This document shows positions 8,152 to 17,482 of a DNA stretch of 64,000 nucleotides, in pieces. Within the stretch, counting starts at the first letter, position 1; every line of letters starts with the position of its first letter. Position numbers and translations under genes: made by a program. Below the pieces are notes generated by a model. It saw nothing but the letters and a program-made list of their open reading frames with translations. It made no database searches and had not been told where the DNA came from. Origin of the DNA: Eubacterium sp. (GTDB lineage: Bacteria; Bacillota; Clostridia; Oscillospirales; Acutalibacteraceae). The DNA lies in the NCBI GenBank assembly GCA_017463985.1, contig JAFUEH010000020.1, forward strand, positions 62,001 through 126,000, written 5' to 3'.

Positions 8152-9987
8152 ATGTATTTAGAAAATATTAATTCCCCGAAGGATATTAAAAAACTGAATA
8201 TTGATGAGCTGGAGGTTCTTTGTCAGGAAATTCGTGAGCTGATGATCATGACGGTATCCGAAAACGGCGGCCACCTAGCCTCTAACCTCGGCGTTGTGGA
8301 GTTGACGGTAGCCATGCATAAGGTGTTCAATTCACCGAACGACCAGCTTGTGTTTGACGTCGGTCACCAATGCTATACCCATAAGCTGCTGACCGGCAGA
8401 AGAGAGCGCTTTCATACCCTGCGCCAGGAAAACGGTATCGGCGGATTTACCCGTCCGACGGAATCACCGCACGATATTTTTTCGTCCGGTCATTCGTCTA
8501 CCTCTATTTCTGCAGCGATCGGGCTAGCAAAGGCAAAAGCCTTGAAAGGGGAAAAGGGAAAGGTGGTCGCCGTGATCGGTGACGGCGCCTTGACCGGCGG
8601 CCTTGCTTATGAGGCACTCAATAATTCCGGAAATGAGAGTAATAACCTGATCGTTATTTTGAACGATAATAATATGTCCATCAGTCCGAATGTCGGCTCT
8701 ATGGCAAAAAATCTCACAACGATCAGAACCTCCCCTAAATACAACACTTTTAAAAATAAGGTAACGCGCGCGTTAGCGAAAATCCCGAAAATCGGCTCTC
8801 AGATCACGCGCAGCATTACCGCTATCAACTCAAAAATCAGACGGCGTGTCTATAAGAGTACTTTTTTTGAGGATCTTGGCTTCCGCTATTACGGACCGAT
8901 CGACGGCCACGATCTCGACGCGCTGATCGACGCCCTGCGTGTGGCAAAGGCGCATAATCACTCGGTGCTGCTGCATATTTATACTACCAAGGGACGCGGC
9001 TATGATTTTGCCGAAAAAGATCCGGCAAAGTTCCACGGTATCGGAAAATTCAATATCAATACGGGCGAACCGATCCCCGGCGGCGCGACCTTTAGCTCCG
9101 TGTTCGGAGAGGCGCTTGTCGGGTTTGCTGATAAGGATTCGCGGATCTGTGCCGTGACCGCCGCCATGACGACGGGTACCGGCTTGAGTGCGTTTGCCGA
9201 AAAATATCCTAAGCGCTTCTTTGACGTCGGTATTGCCGAGCAGCACGCTGTTACCTTTGCCGGCGGCTTAGCCAAAAACGGCATGGTGCCAGTGTTCGCC
9301 GTATATTCTACCTTCCTGCAGCGGTCTTATGACCAGTTGATGCACGACGTGGCTATGCAGGGATTGAAGGTGATTTATTGTATTGACAGAGCCGGCTTTG
9401 TCGGCTCGGACGGTGAAAGCCATCAGGGGCTTTTCGACACGGCTTATTTGATGAGTGTGCCGGAGCTGACGGTGTATTCACCGACATATTTTGACGAGCT
9501 GTCGTCCATGCTCTATCAGGCGATTTATAAAGAAAAGCGTGCGGTTGCAATCCGCTATCCGCGCGGCAGTGAGCCGGAGCGGCCGGAGGGATATACCTAT
9601 CAAAAAGAGAATTACAGTCTCTTCGGTGATGTACAGGCCGACACCTGTATCGTCAGCTACGGCCGCGAATTTGCTAACTGTTACGCAGCGTTGCAGTCGC
9701 TGGGATCCGTGCTGCTGATCAAGCTGAATAAGATCAAGCCGCTGGACGCTACAGTGTGTGAGCAGCTACGCCACGTCAGCCGTATTTTCTTCTTTGAAGA
9801 GGGGATAAAGACCGGCGGCGTCGGTGAGTGCTTTGCCGCCATGCTGGCGGAAAAAGGTATTCGAGCTAACTTTACGCATATTGCGGTGAAGGATCAATTT
9901 GTCAAGCAGGCGGAGGTTTCCTCCCAGCTAAAGAAATACCGACTTGACAAAGCGTCTGTGATCAGCATTGTGAACGGGGAGCAGTAA
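8152..9987 (+). CDS. dxs: 1-deoxy-D-xylulose-5-phosphate synthase
   Basis: A 611-residue thiamine-diphosphate enzyme making DXP from pyruvate and glyceraldehyde-3-phosphate, the first step of the MEP pathway. Seen are the N-terminal LASNLGVVELTVA, the TPP/Mg motif GDGALTGG (about residues 143-150) with NDNNMSISPNVG, the transketolase middle domain (GIAEQHAVTFAGGLA) and a transketolase C-terminal domain. The length is normal. It lies between ispA and tlyA with short gaps, so co-transcription is likely. Confidence 0.96.
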   Translation: MYLENINSPKDIKKLNIDELEVLCQEIRELMIMTVSENGGHLASNLGVVELTVAMHKVFNSPNDQLVFDVGHQCYTHKLLTGRRERFHTLRQENGIGGFTRPTESPHDIFSSGHSSTSISAAIGLAKAKALKGEKGKVVAVIGDGALTGGLAYEALNNSGNESNNLIVILNDNNMSISPNVGSMAKNLTTIRTSPKYNTFKNKVTRALAKIPKIGSQITRSITAINSKIRRRVYKSTFFEDLGFRYYGPIDGHDLDALIDALRVAKAHNHSVLLHIYTTKGRGYDFAEKDPAKFHGIGKFNINTGEPIPGGATFSSVFGEALVGFADKDSRICAVTAAMTTGTGLSAFAEKYPKRFFDVGIAEQHAVTFAGGLAKNGMVPVFAVYSTFLQRSYDQLMHDVAMQGLKVIYCIDRAGFVGSDGESHQGLFDTAYLMSVPELTVYSPTYFDELSSMLYQAIYKEKRAVAIRYPRGSEPERPEGYTYQKENYSLFGDVQADTCIVSYGREFANCYAALQSLGSVLLIKLNKIKPLDATVCEQLRHVSRIFFFEEGIKTGGVGECFAAMLAEKGIRANFTHIAVKDQFVKQAEVSSQLKKYRLDKASVISIVNGEQ

Positions 9988-9988
9988 C

Positions 9989-10798
9989 ATGGCAAAAAAA
10001 ATCAGACTCGACGTTGCCGTGACGGAGCAGGGCTTGGCGCCCTCCCGTGAAAAGGCGAAGGCGCTGATCATGGCCGGTCAGGTGTATGTTAATAACCAAC
10101 GGGCGGACAAGCCCGGTACAGAAATCAAACCGGACGACACCGTAGAGGTGCGCGGTAAAACGCTTGCCTACGTTTCGCGCGGCGGTTTGAAGCTGGAAAA
10201 AGCAATGCGGGTTTTTCCGCTGTCTCTGCAGGATAAGATCTGTATGGATGTCGGTGCCTCTACCGGCGGTTTTACGGACTGTATGCTTCAAAACGGTGCG
10301 GCAAAGGTGTATAGTATCGACGTTGGCTACGGCCAGTTAGCGTGGAAGCTGCGCACGGATGAGCGTGTGGTGAATTTAGAGCGTACGAATTTTCGCTATG
10401 TCACGCGTGAACAGGTGCCTGATCCTGTCGGCTTTGCTTCGGTGGACGTATCCTTCATCTCCCTGAAGCTGATCTTGCCGGTTCTGCAGCAGCTGTTGAC
10501 GGATGGCGGACAGGCCGTCTGCCTGATCAAGCCGCAGTTTGAAGCCGGTAAAGAAAAGGTCGGCAAGAAGGGTGTTGTCCGCGACCTCAAGGTTCATTTG
10601 GAGGTAGTGGAACGCGTGATAGCGATGGCCACGGAAAACGGCTTTTCCGTCAACGGCCTGGCGTTCTCACCGATCAAAGGACCTGAGGGTAATATTGAAT
10701 ATCTCATTTTTCTTGAAAAATCCGATTCGCCTGCGGTGGCGCCGTCCGTGGATGCCGCTGCACTGGTAAATCAGTCGCATTTGGAGCTGGATCAATGA
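9989..10798 (+). CDS. tlyA: TlyA family rRNA (cytidine-2'-O)-methyltransferase
   Basis: 269 residues: an N-terminal S4 RNA-binding domain (about 4-65, VYVNNQRADKPG) and an FtsJ-like methyltransferase domain with the SAM motif MDVGASTGGFTDCML near residue 83 and the IKPQFEAG segment near 178. TlyA proteins methylate 2'-O of cytidines in rRNA, and some have been reported as hemolysins. It starts 2 nt after dxs and overlaps nadK by 4 nt. Confidence 0.9.
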   Translation: MAKKIRLDVAVTEQGLAPSREKAKALIMAGQVYVNNQRADKPGTEIKPDDTVEVRGKTLAYVSRGGLKLEKAMRVFPLSLQDKICMDVGASTGGFTDCMLQNGAAKVYSIDVGYGQLAWKLRTDERVVNLERTNFRYVTREQVPDPVGFASVDVSFISLKLILPVLQQLLTDGGQAVCLIKPQFEAGKEKVGKKGVVRDLKVHLEVVERVIAMATENGFSVNGLAFSPIKGPEGNIEYLIFLEKSDSPAVAPSVDAAALVNQSHLELDQ

Positions 10799-11601
10799 AA
10801 ATTGCAGTGATACCGAATTTACATAACGACGGCGTGCGCGCACTGACTGACGACATTCTTTCTCAGTTGGATGCGCTTGGCGCTGATGCGGCGGAGGCGA
10901 CCGCGCCGGACGGCTCAGAGGATCTGATCATTGCTGTCGGCGGCGACGGCACGACGCTGAATATTGCTAAGCAGGCTGCGCTGTACGGGCTGGAAACGCT
11001 TGGAATCAATGCCGGTCGCCTCGGCTTTATGAGCGGCTTAGAGCGCAACGAGCTTTCCTTGCTGTCGGAGCTGGTGAACGGCTGCTATACTGTGGATGAA
11101 CGTATGATGCTGTGCGCCAGGATCTGCGAGGCGGGCAAGCCTGACCGGGAGTATCATGCTCTTAATGACGCAGTGATTACGCGCGGCGACTGGGCGCGTC
11201 TGATCGACATCAGCGTGCTGTGTGACGGCAGAGCTGTGACGGATACGCGCGCGGACGGGCTGATCGTTTCTACACCCACCGGTTCAACGGCCTATACCAT
11301 GGCGGCCGGCGGTCCGGTCGTGAGTCCTGATAACGCTTGCTTTATCGTCACGCCGATCTGTCCCCATTCTTTAATGAACAGAAGTATTATTTTTCCGGCT
11401 GATAAGGAGCTGGAGGTCTGCGTCGGCAGCGATAAAAATAACGGCTCCTATATCTCGATCGACGGTAACGAGTCGATCCCCATCAGTGTTAATTCAAAAA
11501 TTGTGATTTCAAAATCAAGGTATACCGCTAAGCTGATCAAGCTCAAGCCGGATAACTTTTATGAAATCTTAAATAAAAAAATCTTGGAAAGGCGATATTA
11601 A
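10795..11601 (+). CDS. nadK: NAD kinase
   Basis: 268 residues that phosphorylate NAD to NADP. The nucleotide-binding GGDGTTL motif (residues 49-55), NAGRLGFMSG and the conserved STPTGSTAYTMAAGGPVVSP stretch are intact. The ATG overlaps the tlyA stop (ATGA). The tlyA-nadK-argR-recN order is common in Clostridia. Confidence 0.95.
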   Translation: MKIAVIPNLHNDGVRALTDDILSQLDALGADAAEATAPDGSEDLIIAVGGDGTTLNIAKQAALYGLETLGINAGRLGFMSGLERNELSLLSELVNGCYTVDERMMLCARICEAGKPDREYHALNDAVITRGDWARLIDISVLCDGRAVTDTRADGLIVSTPTGSTAYTMAAGGPVVSPDNACFIVTPICPHSLMNRSIIFPADKELEVCVGSDKNNGSYISIDGNESIPISVNSKIVISKSRYTAKLIKLKPDNFYEILNKKILERRY

Positions 11602-11604
11602 GCT

Positions 11605-12057
11605 ATGAAAAAAAGACGACAGGCAAAAATACTGGAGCTGATTGCTGCCAAGGATATTGAAACGCAGGAGGAGCTGCAGGAGTATCTGCTGGAATACGGC
11701 TTTGAGGTCACCCAGGCTACGATCTCGCGCGATATTAAAGAGCTGCGTTTGGTCAAGGATCTGTCACCGAAGGGCCGTTACGTATACTCTACCGGCAAAA
11801 AAAGAACGGATAATATCACGCAGCGCGCCGGCGGCATTTTCAGCGAATCCATCATCAGCATAGACTATGCGATGAACATGATCGTGATCAAATGCTTCCC
11901 CGGTATGGCGAACGCTGCCTGCGCTGCTATTGATTCTATGAATTCTACGGAGATCCTCGGAACGATCGCCGGCGACGATACGATATTTATGCTGTGCCGG
12001 AATGAGGAAACTGCCTTGAATTTCACCAACAAACTGAGGAAGATGCTGAATGCTTAA
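11605..12057 (+). CDS. argR: Arginine repressor ArgR
   Basis: 150 residues with an N-terminal winged helix (ETQEELQEYLLEYGFEVTQ, TISRDIKELRLVK) and a C-terminal hexamerisation/arginine-binding domain ending in GTIAGDDTIFMLCR. It is expected to control arginine metabolism genes with arginine as co-repressor. No ARG box was recognised near its own start. It overlaps recN by 8 nt. Confidence 0.95.
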   Translation: MKKRRQAKILELIAAKDIETQEELQEYLLEYGFEVTQATISRDIKELRLVKDLSPKGRYVYSTGKKRTDNITQRAGGIFSESIISIDYAMNMIVIKCFPGMANAACAAIDSMNSTEILGTIAGDDTIFMLCRNEETALNFTNKLRKMLNA

Positions 12058-13708
12058 AAGCCTGAATATTGAAAATATTGCAGTCATTGAAAAAGCGGCA
12101 ATCGAATTTTCCGACGGGTTAAATGTGATGACCGGTGAGACCGGTGCCGGTAAGTCGATCGTGGTGGATGCTATTAACGCGGTGCTGGGTGAACGTACCT
12201 CCCGTGAGCTGGTACGTCACGGCGCGCAGCAGGCGCTGGTTACGGCGGTGTTTGAGCAAGCGAATGATACGGTGCGGGAGCTGCTGGCTGATTGGCTGAT
12301 TCCTGCTGATGATGAGCTGATCATCGTCAGAAGAATTACCGCTGCCGGCAAGAGCGAAGGCCGTATTAACGGCGTCAGGGCTACGGCGGCACAGCTCAAA
12401 CAGCTTGGCACGCTGCTGGTGAATATTCACGGTCAGCATGATTCACAAGAGCTTTTGAACAGTGAGCGGCACTACCGCTTTATCGATATGCTGGCGCCCG
12501 ATCCGCAGCCGTACACAGCTTACACAACCGCTTTTCAGCACCTGAAGCAGGTGCGTCGGGAGCTGAAACGGCTAACGAAGGATGCCGACGATAAGGACCG
12601 TCAGCTAGAGCAGCTCGATTACGAAATACAGGAGTTGACTGCGGCCGGTATCGTTCCGGGGGAAAGGGAACAGCTCCGGCAGCGCCGTGCCTTGCTGCAG
12701 AACGCACAGGGAATCCTCTCTGCATTGGCGGCTGTGCGTTCCGCTTTTAGCGGCGATGATGAAACGGACGGTGTGCAGACGCTGCTGCAATCTGCCGCAA
12801 AATCGCTGGAATCGGTTGCAGGTGTTGACGGCGAGCTGAAAAAGCTATATAATATGCTGACAGAACTGACGGACGCAGCCGAAGCTGCCAAGGATGCTGC
12901 TGAGCAAAAGCTGTCGGCTGTGGAATTCAGCGAAGGAGAGCTGGAGCAGCTGGAGGAACGGCTCGATATGTATTACCGTTTCTCGACCCGATACGGCGAT
13001 ACAGAGGAGGCCATGCTGGCTTATCTGGATAACGCCGTTGCCGCGCGTGACGCGATCGTGAATTCCGATGAGGCGATCGTCCGTCTCAGCTCCGAGTATG
13101 ACGCAGCGCTGGAGGCTGTTATGCAGGCAGCGACAGCGCTTTCGGATGCGCGTAAGGCTGTTGCGGCGCAGCTGGAGCGCGAGGTCAGGGAGCAGCTTGT
13201 CTACCTGGATATGCCCAAAATTGACTTTCGTGTGCAGTTTGAACAGGGCAACCTGTCCGCAACCGGCTTTGATAAGATCGAATTTTTGATCTCCACCAAT
13301 CCCGGAGAGCCGCCTAAGCCGCTTTCTAAGATCGCTTCCGGCGGTGAGCTGTCACGTATTATGTTGGCCATAAAAAGCATTTTGGCCAAGGCGGATTCAG
13401 TGCAGACCTTGATCTTTGACGAGATCGACACCGGCGTCAGCGGCAGAGCGAGCCGCAAGATCGGCTATAAGCTGCAGAAGGTCGCCAAGCATACGCAGGT
13501 AATTTGCGTGACCCATTCCGCGCAGATCGCTTCGCTGGCGGATGCCCATCTGTTAATTAAGAAGGAATTTGCAGACGGCAGAACGTATACGCACGTGACG
13601 CCGTTGAACCGTGAGCAGCGTAAGCAAGAGCTGGCGCGCATTATGGGCGGCATGCAGGTGACGGAAACGCTCCTGCAGTCAGCGGAGGAGCTGCTGCGCG
13701 GTGATTGA
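12050..13708 (+). CDS. recN: DNA repair protein RecN
   Basis: A 552-residue SMC-like ATPase acting in double-strand break repair. Walker A GETGAGKS (about residues 28-35), NIHGQHDSQELL, a long central coiled coil, the ABC signature ASGGELSR and Walker B TLIFDEIDTGVSG are all present. Normal length. It is the last gene of the nusB operon; the next gene, tyrS, has its own promoter. Confidence 0.96.
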   Translation: MLKSLNIENIAVIEKAAIEFSDGLNVMTGETGAGKSIVVDAINAVLGERTSRELVRHGAQQALVTAVFEQANDTVRELLADWLIPADDELIIVRRITAAGKSEGRINGVRATAAQLKQLGTLLVNIHGQHDSQELLNSERHYRFIDMLAPDPQPYTAYTTAFQHLKQVRRELKRLTKDADDKDRQLEQLDYEIQELTAAGIVPGEREQLRQRRALLQNAQGILSALAAVRSAFSGDDETDGVQTLLQSAAKSLESVAGVDGELKKLYNMLTELTDAAEAAKDAAEQKLSAVEFSEGELEQLEERLDMYYRFSTRYGDTEEAMLAYLDNAVAARDAIVNSDEAIVRLSSEYDAALEAVMQAATALSDARKAVAAQLEREVREQLVYLDMPKIDFRVQFEQGNLSATGFDKIEFLISTNPGEPPKPLSKIASGGELSRIMLAIKSILAKADSVQTLIFDEIDTGVSGRASRKIGYKLQKVAKHTQVICVTHSAQIASLADAHLLIKKEFADGRTYTHVTPLNREQRKQELARIMGGMQVTETLLQSAEELLRGD

Positions 13709-13780
13709 AGCATCGCCTAAGGACGGTTCGGTATGGGAATGAATTTAGAACAAAAAATTAAAAACGGAACGTGCGAACTG

Positions 13781-13808
13781 TTGACAGCATAAACACGTTT
13801 GATTAAAT
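13781..13808 (+). promoter_or_regulatory. Promoter of tyrS
   Basis: TTGACA at 13781-13786, 16-nt spacer, TTAAAT at 13803-13808. The leader to the start codon is only about 25 nt, too short for a T-box riboswitch. Confidence 0.6.
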
Positions 13809-13839
13809 TTTTAAATATATAATGCGGAGGTATCATCCA

Positions 13840-15063
13840 ATGGGTGTATATGAAGAATTAGTAGAACGCGGACTGATCGCTCAGGTTACGAACGAGGAAG
13901 AAATCAGATCGATGGTCAACAGCGGAAAAGCGAAGTTTTATATCGGCTTTGACTGTACGGCTGACAGTCTGACGGCAGGCCATTTTATGGCGCTGACACT
14001 GATGAAGCGCCTGCAGGAGGCAGGCAACCAGCCGATCGCCTTGATCGGCGGCGGTACGACGATGATCGGTGATCCGTCCGGAAGAAGTGATATGCGTAAA
14101 ATGCTGACGCGCGAGGATATCGACCATAACGCCGAATGCTTCAGAAAGCAGATGGAGCGCTTTATTGAATTCGGTGAGGGTAAAGCACAGATGGTCAATA
14201 ATGCTGACTGGCTGCTCGACCTGAATTATGTTGAGCTGCTGCGTGAGGTCGGCACTTGCTTTTCCGTTAATAATATGCTGCGTGCAGAATGTTATAAGCA
14301 ACGTATGGAAAAGGGTCTGTCCTTCTTTGAATTCAACTATATGATCATGCAGAGCTATGACTTCTATTATCTTTTCCAGCACTATGGCTGCAATATGCAG
14401 TTCGGCGGCGATGACCAGTGGAGCAATATGCTGGGCGGTACGGAGCTGATCCGTAAGAAGCTCGGTGAGGATGCGCACGCCATGACGATTACACTGCTGA
14501 CGGATTCTCAGGGCAGAAAAATGGGTAAAACCGCTGGTAACGCCGTGTGGCTTGACCCCAATAAGACTTCTCCGTTTGATTTTTATCAGTATTGGCGCAA
14601 TGTTGATGATGCGGATGTACTGAAATGCATCAGAATGCTGACATTCCTGCCGATGGAGGAGATCAGGGCAATGGATTCCTGGGAGGGTAGTCAGCTGAAT
14701 CGCGCCAAGGAAATCCTGGCTTACGAGCTGACAAAGCTGGTCCACGGCGAAGCAGAAGCAGAAAAAGCCCAAACGGCTGCCAGAGCGCTCTTCTCAGGCG
14801 GTGCCGACGACAGCAATATGCCAACAACGACGGTGGAGGACGCCGATTTTGATGCCGACGGTAAGGTAACCGTTTTGGCGCTGATGCTCAAGGGCGGTAT
14901 GATCAAGTCTAACGGTGAGGGCAGACGTCTTGTACAGCAAGGCGGCGTCTCTGTCAACGATGTAAAGGTGACCGACGGTTGGCAGTCCTTTACAAAAGCC
15001 GAGCTTGCTGACGGTATTATCATTAAGAAGGGCAAGAAGATTTTCAGAAAATTCACTGTATAA
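13840..15063 (+). CDS. tyrS: Tyrosyl-tRNA synthetase
   Basis: 407 residues from the ATG at 13840. CGGAGG sits 9 nt upstream, so an in-frame ATG at 13822 is rejected. It is a class I synthetase: the HIGH-equivalent is TAGH in SLTAGHFM, the KMSKS-equivalent is KMGKT, and a C-terminal S4-like domain (RLVQQGGVSVNDVKV) binds tRNA. It charges tRNA-Tyr. No T-box leader is present. It ends at a strong bidirectional terminator. Confidence 0.95.
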   Translation: MGVYEELVERGLIAQVTNEEEIRSMVNSGKAKFYIGFDCTADSLTAGHFMALTLMKRLQEAGNQPIALIGGGTTMIGDPSGRSDMRKMLTREDIDHNAECFRKQMERFIEFGEGKAQMVNNADWLLDLNYVELLREVGTCFSVNNMLRAECYKQRMEKGLSFFEFNYMIMQSYDFYYLFQHYGCNMQFGGDDQWSNMLGGTELIRKKLGEDAHAMTITLLTDSQGRKMGKTAGNAVWLDPNKTSPFDFYQYWRNVDDADVLKCIRMLTFLPMEEIRAMDSWEGSQLNRAKEILAYELTKLVHGEAEAEKAQTAARALFSGGADDSNMPTTTVEDADFDADGKVTVLALMLKGGMIKSNGEGRRLVQQGGVSVNDVKVTDGWQSFTKAELADGIIIKKGKKIFRKFTV

Positions 15064-15078
15064 TCAGTATCAATCACA

Positions 15079-15112
15079 AAAAGCTGTTCCCAAAACGGAA
15101 CAGCTTTTCATT
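15079..15112 (+). terminator. Bidirectional terminator between tyrS and ROK kinase
   Basis: A 12-bp stem (AAAAGCTGTTCC / GGAACAGCTTTT, 6-nt loop) with A- and T-rich flanks serves the two convergent genes. Confidence 0.9.
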
Positions 15113-15124
15113 TTGCCTATATCA

Positions 15125-16012
15125 TTATTTTTCCAGCGTGGCAACCTGATAGGCAACGCCCAGCAGCGCAGCGTCGTTACCGAGCTTTGAGCGAACAATT
15201 TTTACGTTGCGGTAGTTTGGCATCAACAGGTTATAGATTTTTCGATCGATCAGCTCAATGATATAATCCTCGTTCATAATACCGCCGCCCAGTACGATCA
15301 ACGGCGGATTAAACGTATAAATAATATTCATTAAGCCAATGATAATTTCATCGATCCACTTGTCGATTTCAAAGCGGATCTCCGGCTTTTCGATGTTTTC
15401 CTTTTCAAAAATGGTGTAAGCATTGAGCGGCTCGTCCGCTACACGGTTCACGGCAGAGATCAGCGCGTTGGCGGAGGCATAGCATTCGTAGCATCCCTCG
15501 CCGCCGCAGTTGCACTGACGTCCCCCTGCGTGGGTGACGGTGTGACCCATTTCTCCGGCAGAGGAGCCAAAGCCCTTATAAAGCTCACCGTTGAGGAAGA
15601 TCGCGCCGCCGATACCGGTGCCGTAAGTGAGACAGATAAAATCGTTATATTCCTTTGCTGCGCCGAATTTTGCTTCGCCCATGGCTGCAGCGTTCACATC
15701 GTTTTCTACAAAGGTCGGCTTGCCGGTGCGTTTTTCGATCAGCGCCTTGACCATCATACCGGTGTAGTAGGGAATATAGCCCGGCGCGTTGACGACAATG
15801 CCGTTTTCGCTATCCACCTGACCGGCAGTAGAGATTGCGATCCGGTCTACGAAGCTGTAATCCTCCACAATGCGGATGATCTTTTCGATCAGCTGTTGAC
15901 CGCCGCGCTTTGCCTCCGTCGGTACCTTGTGGGTTTCCAGCAGGTTAAAGCCGTCGTCAATGATGCCGTATTTAATAAAGGTGCCGCCTATATCAAATGT
16001 CAAAATCTTCAT
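15125..16012 (-). CDS. ROK family sugar kinase (glucokinase-like)
   Basis: 295 residues from the ATG at 16012, with TTTGGAGG upstream; a longer in-frame start at 16069 is rejected. The N-terminal phosphate loop KILTFDIGGTFIKYG, the ENDVNAAAMGE segment, the sugar-binding TGIGGA, and the ROK zinc site GHTVTHAGG...CNCGGEGCYE are intact. It probably phosphorylates glucose or a related hexose/N-acetylhexosamine in the cytoplasm; substrate not decided by sequence. It lacks an N-terminal DNA-binding domain, so it is a kinase, not a repressor. Confidence 0.88.
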   Translation of the reverse strand: MKILTFDIGGTFIKYGIIDDGFNLLETHKVPTEAKRGGQQLIEKIIRIVEDYSFVDRIAISTAGQVDSENGIVVNAPGYIPYYTGMMVKALIEKRTGKPTFVENDVNAAAMGEAKFGAAKEYNDFICLTYGTGIGGAIFLNGELYKGFGSSAGEMGHTVTHAGGRQCNCGGEGCYECYASANALISAVNRVADEPLNAYTIFEKENIEKPEIRFEIDKWIDEIIIGLMNIIYTFNPPLIVLGGGIMNEDYIIELIDRKIYNLLMPNYRNVKIVRSKLGNDAALLGVAYQVATLEK

Positions 16013-16040
16013 AGCATTTCCTCCAAACTGATACAGTATT

Positions 16041-16069
16041 ATTATATCAATAAGCATAGTTAAATTCAA
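16041..16069 (-). promoter_or_regulatory. Promoter of the ROK kinase
   Basis: On the minus strand TTGAAT (16064-16069), 17-nt spacer, TATAAT (16041-16046). It lies back to back with the plus-strand promoter at 16077. Confidence 0.75.
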
Positions 16070-16076
16070 TATGTTG

Positions 16077-16105
16077 TTGAAAAGATATCAAAAATATGGT
16101 ATGAT
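16077..16105 (+). promoter_or_regulatory. Promoter of the membrane protein at 16145
   Basis: TTGAAA (16077-16082), 17-nt spacer, TATGAT (16100-16105) preceded by TGG. Divergent to the ROK promoter, 7 bp apart between -35 boxes. Confidence 0.7.
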
Positions 16106-16144
16106 ACTTGTAACTGAACGATGAATAAATGATTGGTGATTAAG

Positions 16145-16927
16145 ATGAGTGAAGAAATCAAAAAAGAACAGGAAACGACTGAGAAGGCTGTCAGCGCAGC
16201 TGAAAAGGAAAAACCGGTAACGGATAACGACGAGATCAAGGCCTTCCATAAGGAAGTGCTCGGTAAGCCGGACAGCCCGCTGGTGGTGCATAAAAAGGAT
16301 GATGCTTCTTATGAGGACGACGGTGCTGCCTTTGATATGGAGATGACCCATAACGAGGAAACCAAGCCAACGCTGGAGCGCCACCGCTATAAGAAAGACC
16401 CCAGTGAAAAGCATAACGGGCTGAAGGTATTGCTGGCGCTTTTAGTGATCGCAGCCTGTGTTTTTGCTGCTTTGTATTTCACCGGCCGTCTGCCGTTCCA
16501 AAAGGAGACGACAACCGTAGCGGAGGAAACTGTTGCGGAGGAAACCACCTCGCTGGAGGAAAAATATCAGGGCACGATCGTTGTGAAGGATACTTATGTT
16601 TTTGTTGACGGCTCGGAGGTTAACGGCATTGAAGGCCTGCAGTCAGCACTGAAATATAAGGACGCCGGCACGTCGGCGTATATGATTATTAACGAGCACG
16701 CCGACGCAGACTTCCTGAATTATAATGTATATCCTTTACTGACTGACCTTGGCTTTTTCGGTGATGACACTGTGGTAGAGGTACGTGAAAAGACCGGTCT
16801 GATGGCGCAGGCGGAACTCGACGAGGAGGCTGCTGCTCAAGCTGCGGCAGAGGCGGCTACCGCTACGACAGAAGCCGTTACCGAAGCCCCTGCAGAAACA
16901 GCTGCGGAGGAAACAACAGCGGCTTAA
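16145..16927 (+). CDS. Single-pass membrane protein of unknown function
   Basis: 260 residues from the ATG at 16145; GGTGAT lies just upstream. I do not recognise the family. Residues 1-95 are charged and probably cytoplasmic, followed by one membrane helix (about 99-117, LLALLVIAACVFAALYF). A Thr/Glu linker and a small globular part (about 138-215, containing YVFVDGSEVNGIEGLQ) come next. The C-terminal 40 residues are low-complexity Ala/Glu/Thr. The globular part, outside the membrane, is like small ExbD-type folds only in a general way. It has its own promoter and terminator. Confidence 0.7.
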   Translation: MSEEIKKEQETTEKAVSAAEKEKPVTDNDEIKAFHKEVLGKPDSPLVVHKKDDASYEDDGAAFDMEMTHNEETKPTLERHRYKKDPSEKHNGLKVLLALLVIAACVFAALYFTGRLPFQKETTTVAEETVAEETTSLEEKYQGTIVVKDTYVFVDGSEVNGIEGLQSALKYKDAGTSAYMIINEHADADFLNYNVYPLLTDLGFFGDDTVVEVREKTGLMAQAELDEEAAAQAAAEAATATTEAVTEAPAETAAEETTAA

Positions 16928-16974
16928 TGATACGCTTCATGCGCTATATTGGCTATATTACTGTACGATTTATG

Positions 16975-17004
16975 ACACCCTTGCTTGACAAGGGTGTTTT
17001 TCTT
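16975..17004 (+). terminator. Terminator after the membrane protein
   Basis: A 9-bp stem ACACCCTTG / CAAGGGTGT with a 5-nt loop, followed by TTTTTCTTTT. Confidence 0.88.
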
Positions 17005-17049
17005 TTCTAAGGTAAAGCTGTCTCAGAAATTATCAGAAAGGAAGGTAGT

Positions 17050-17274
17050 ATGAATAACGAAATTATTGTTGGTTTGCTCGCTTTGGTCGGCACGCTTTCC
17101 GGCACCTTTGGCGGTATTCTGACTTCCTCAAAGCTGACGGCTTACCGCATTCAGCAGTTAGAGGAAAAGGTGGACACGCACAATAAGTTTGCTGAAAGAA
17201 TACCTATAATTGAGGAAAAGATCAAAGTGATTAACCACCGCTTGGAGGATATTGAAAGAGGGGATTCCAATTAA
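17050..17274 (+). CDS. Phage-type membrane protein of a lysis cassette (XhlA/holin-like)
   Basis: 74 residues: one N-terminal glycine-rich membrane helix (about 5-25) followed by an amphipathic coiled-coil tail (YRIQQLEEKVDTHNKFAER). AAAGGAAGG precedes the ATG. This is the layout of small holin-associated phage proteins found before holin and endolysin genes. The function is inferred from topology and from the two genes after it. It overlaps the holin-like gene by 23 nt. Confidence 0.7.
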   Translation: MNNEIIVGLLALVGTLSGTFGGILTSSKLTAYRIQQLEEKVDTHNKFAERIPIIEEKIKVINHRLEDIERGDSN

Positions 17275-17482
17275 AATCAGTAAAGAAACCGTCAGACGCG
17301 CTGTCAGAACGTTTGTGCAGGCAGCGCTTGCTTACATAGCAGTCAACTTTGCCCTTGTCGATTTTACCGACAGCCGCGAAACGGTACGCACCGCCTTGAT
17401 CGGACTGGCTGTGTCCGCTACGGCGGCAGGCTTGGCGGCCGCTATGAATTTAGAAGGAAAGGAGTCGAACGACCTTGAGTAA
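17252..17482 (+). CDS. Putative holin
   Basis: About 76 residues with two hydrophobic segments (roughly 21-38 and 47-64) separated by the short charged loop DFTDSRETV, then a charged tail, a small two-helix holin layout. The start is uncertain. TTG at 17252 has GGAGG only 3 nt away, while AGAGGGG at 17256-17262 would suit a start slightly downstream, where no ATG, GTG or TTG exists. It overlaps the endolysin start by 8 nt. Confidence 0.7.
   Translation: MKEGIPIKISKETVRRAVRTFVQAALAYIAVNFALVDFTDSRETVRTALIGLAVSATAAGLAAAMNLEGKESNDLE

Noticed and set aside
13709-13839. T-box riboswitch before tyrS
   Set aside because: The leader after the promoter is about 25 nt and lacks T-box sequence and terminator; tyrS is not T-box controlled here.
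13858-14772. 304-codon minus-strand ORF inside tyrS
   Set aside because: Antisense shadow of a well-supported tyrosyl-tRNA synthetase gene; no promoter or ribosome site.
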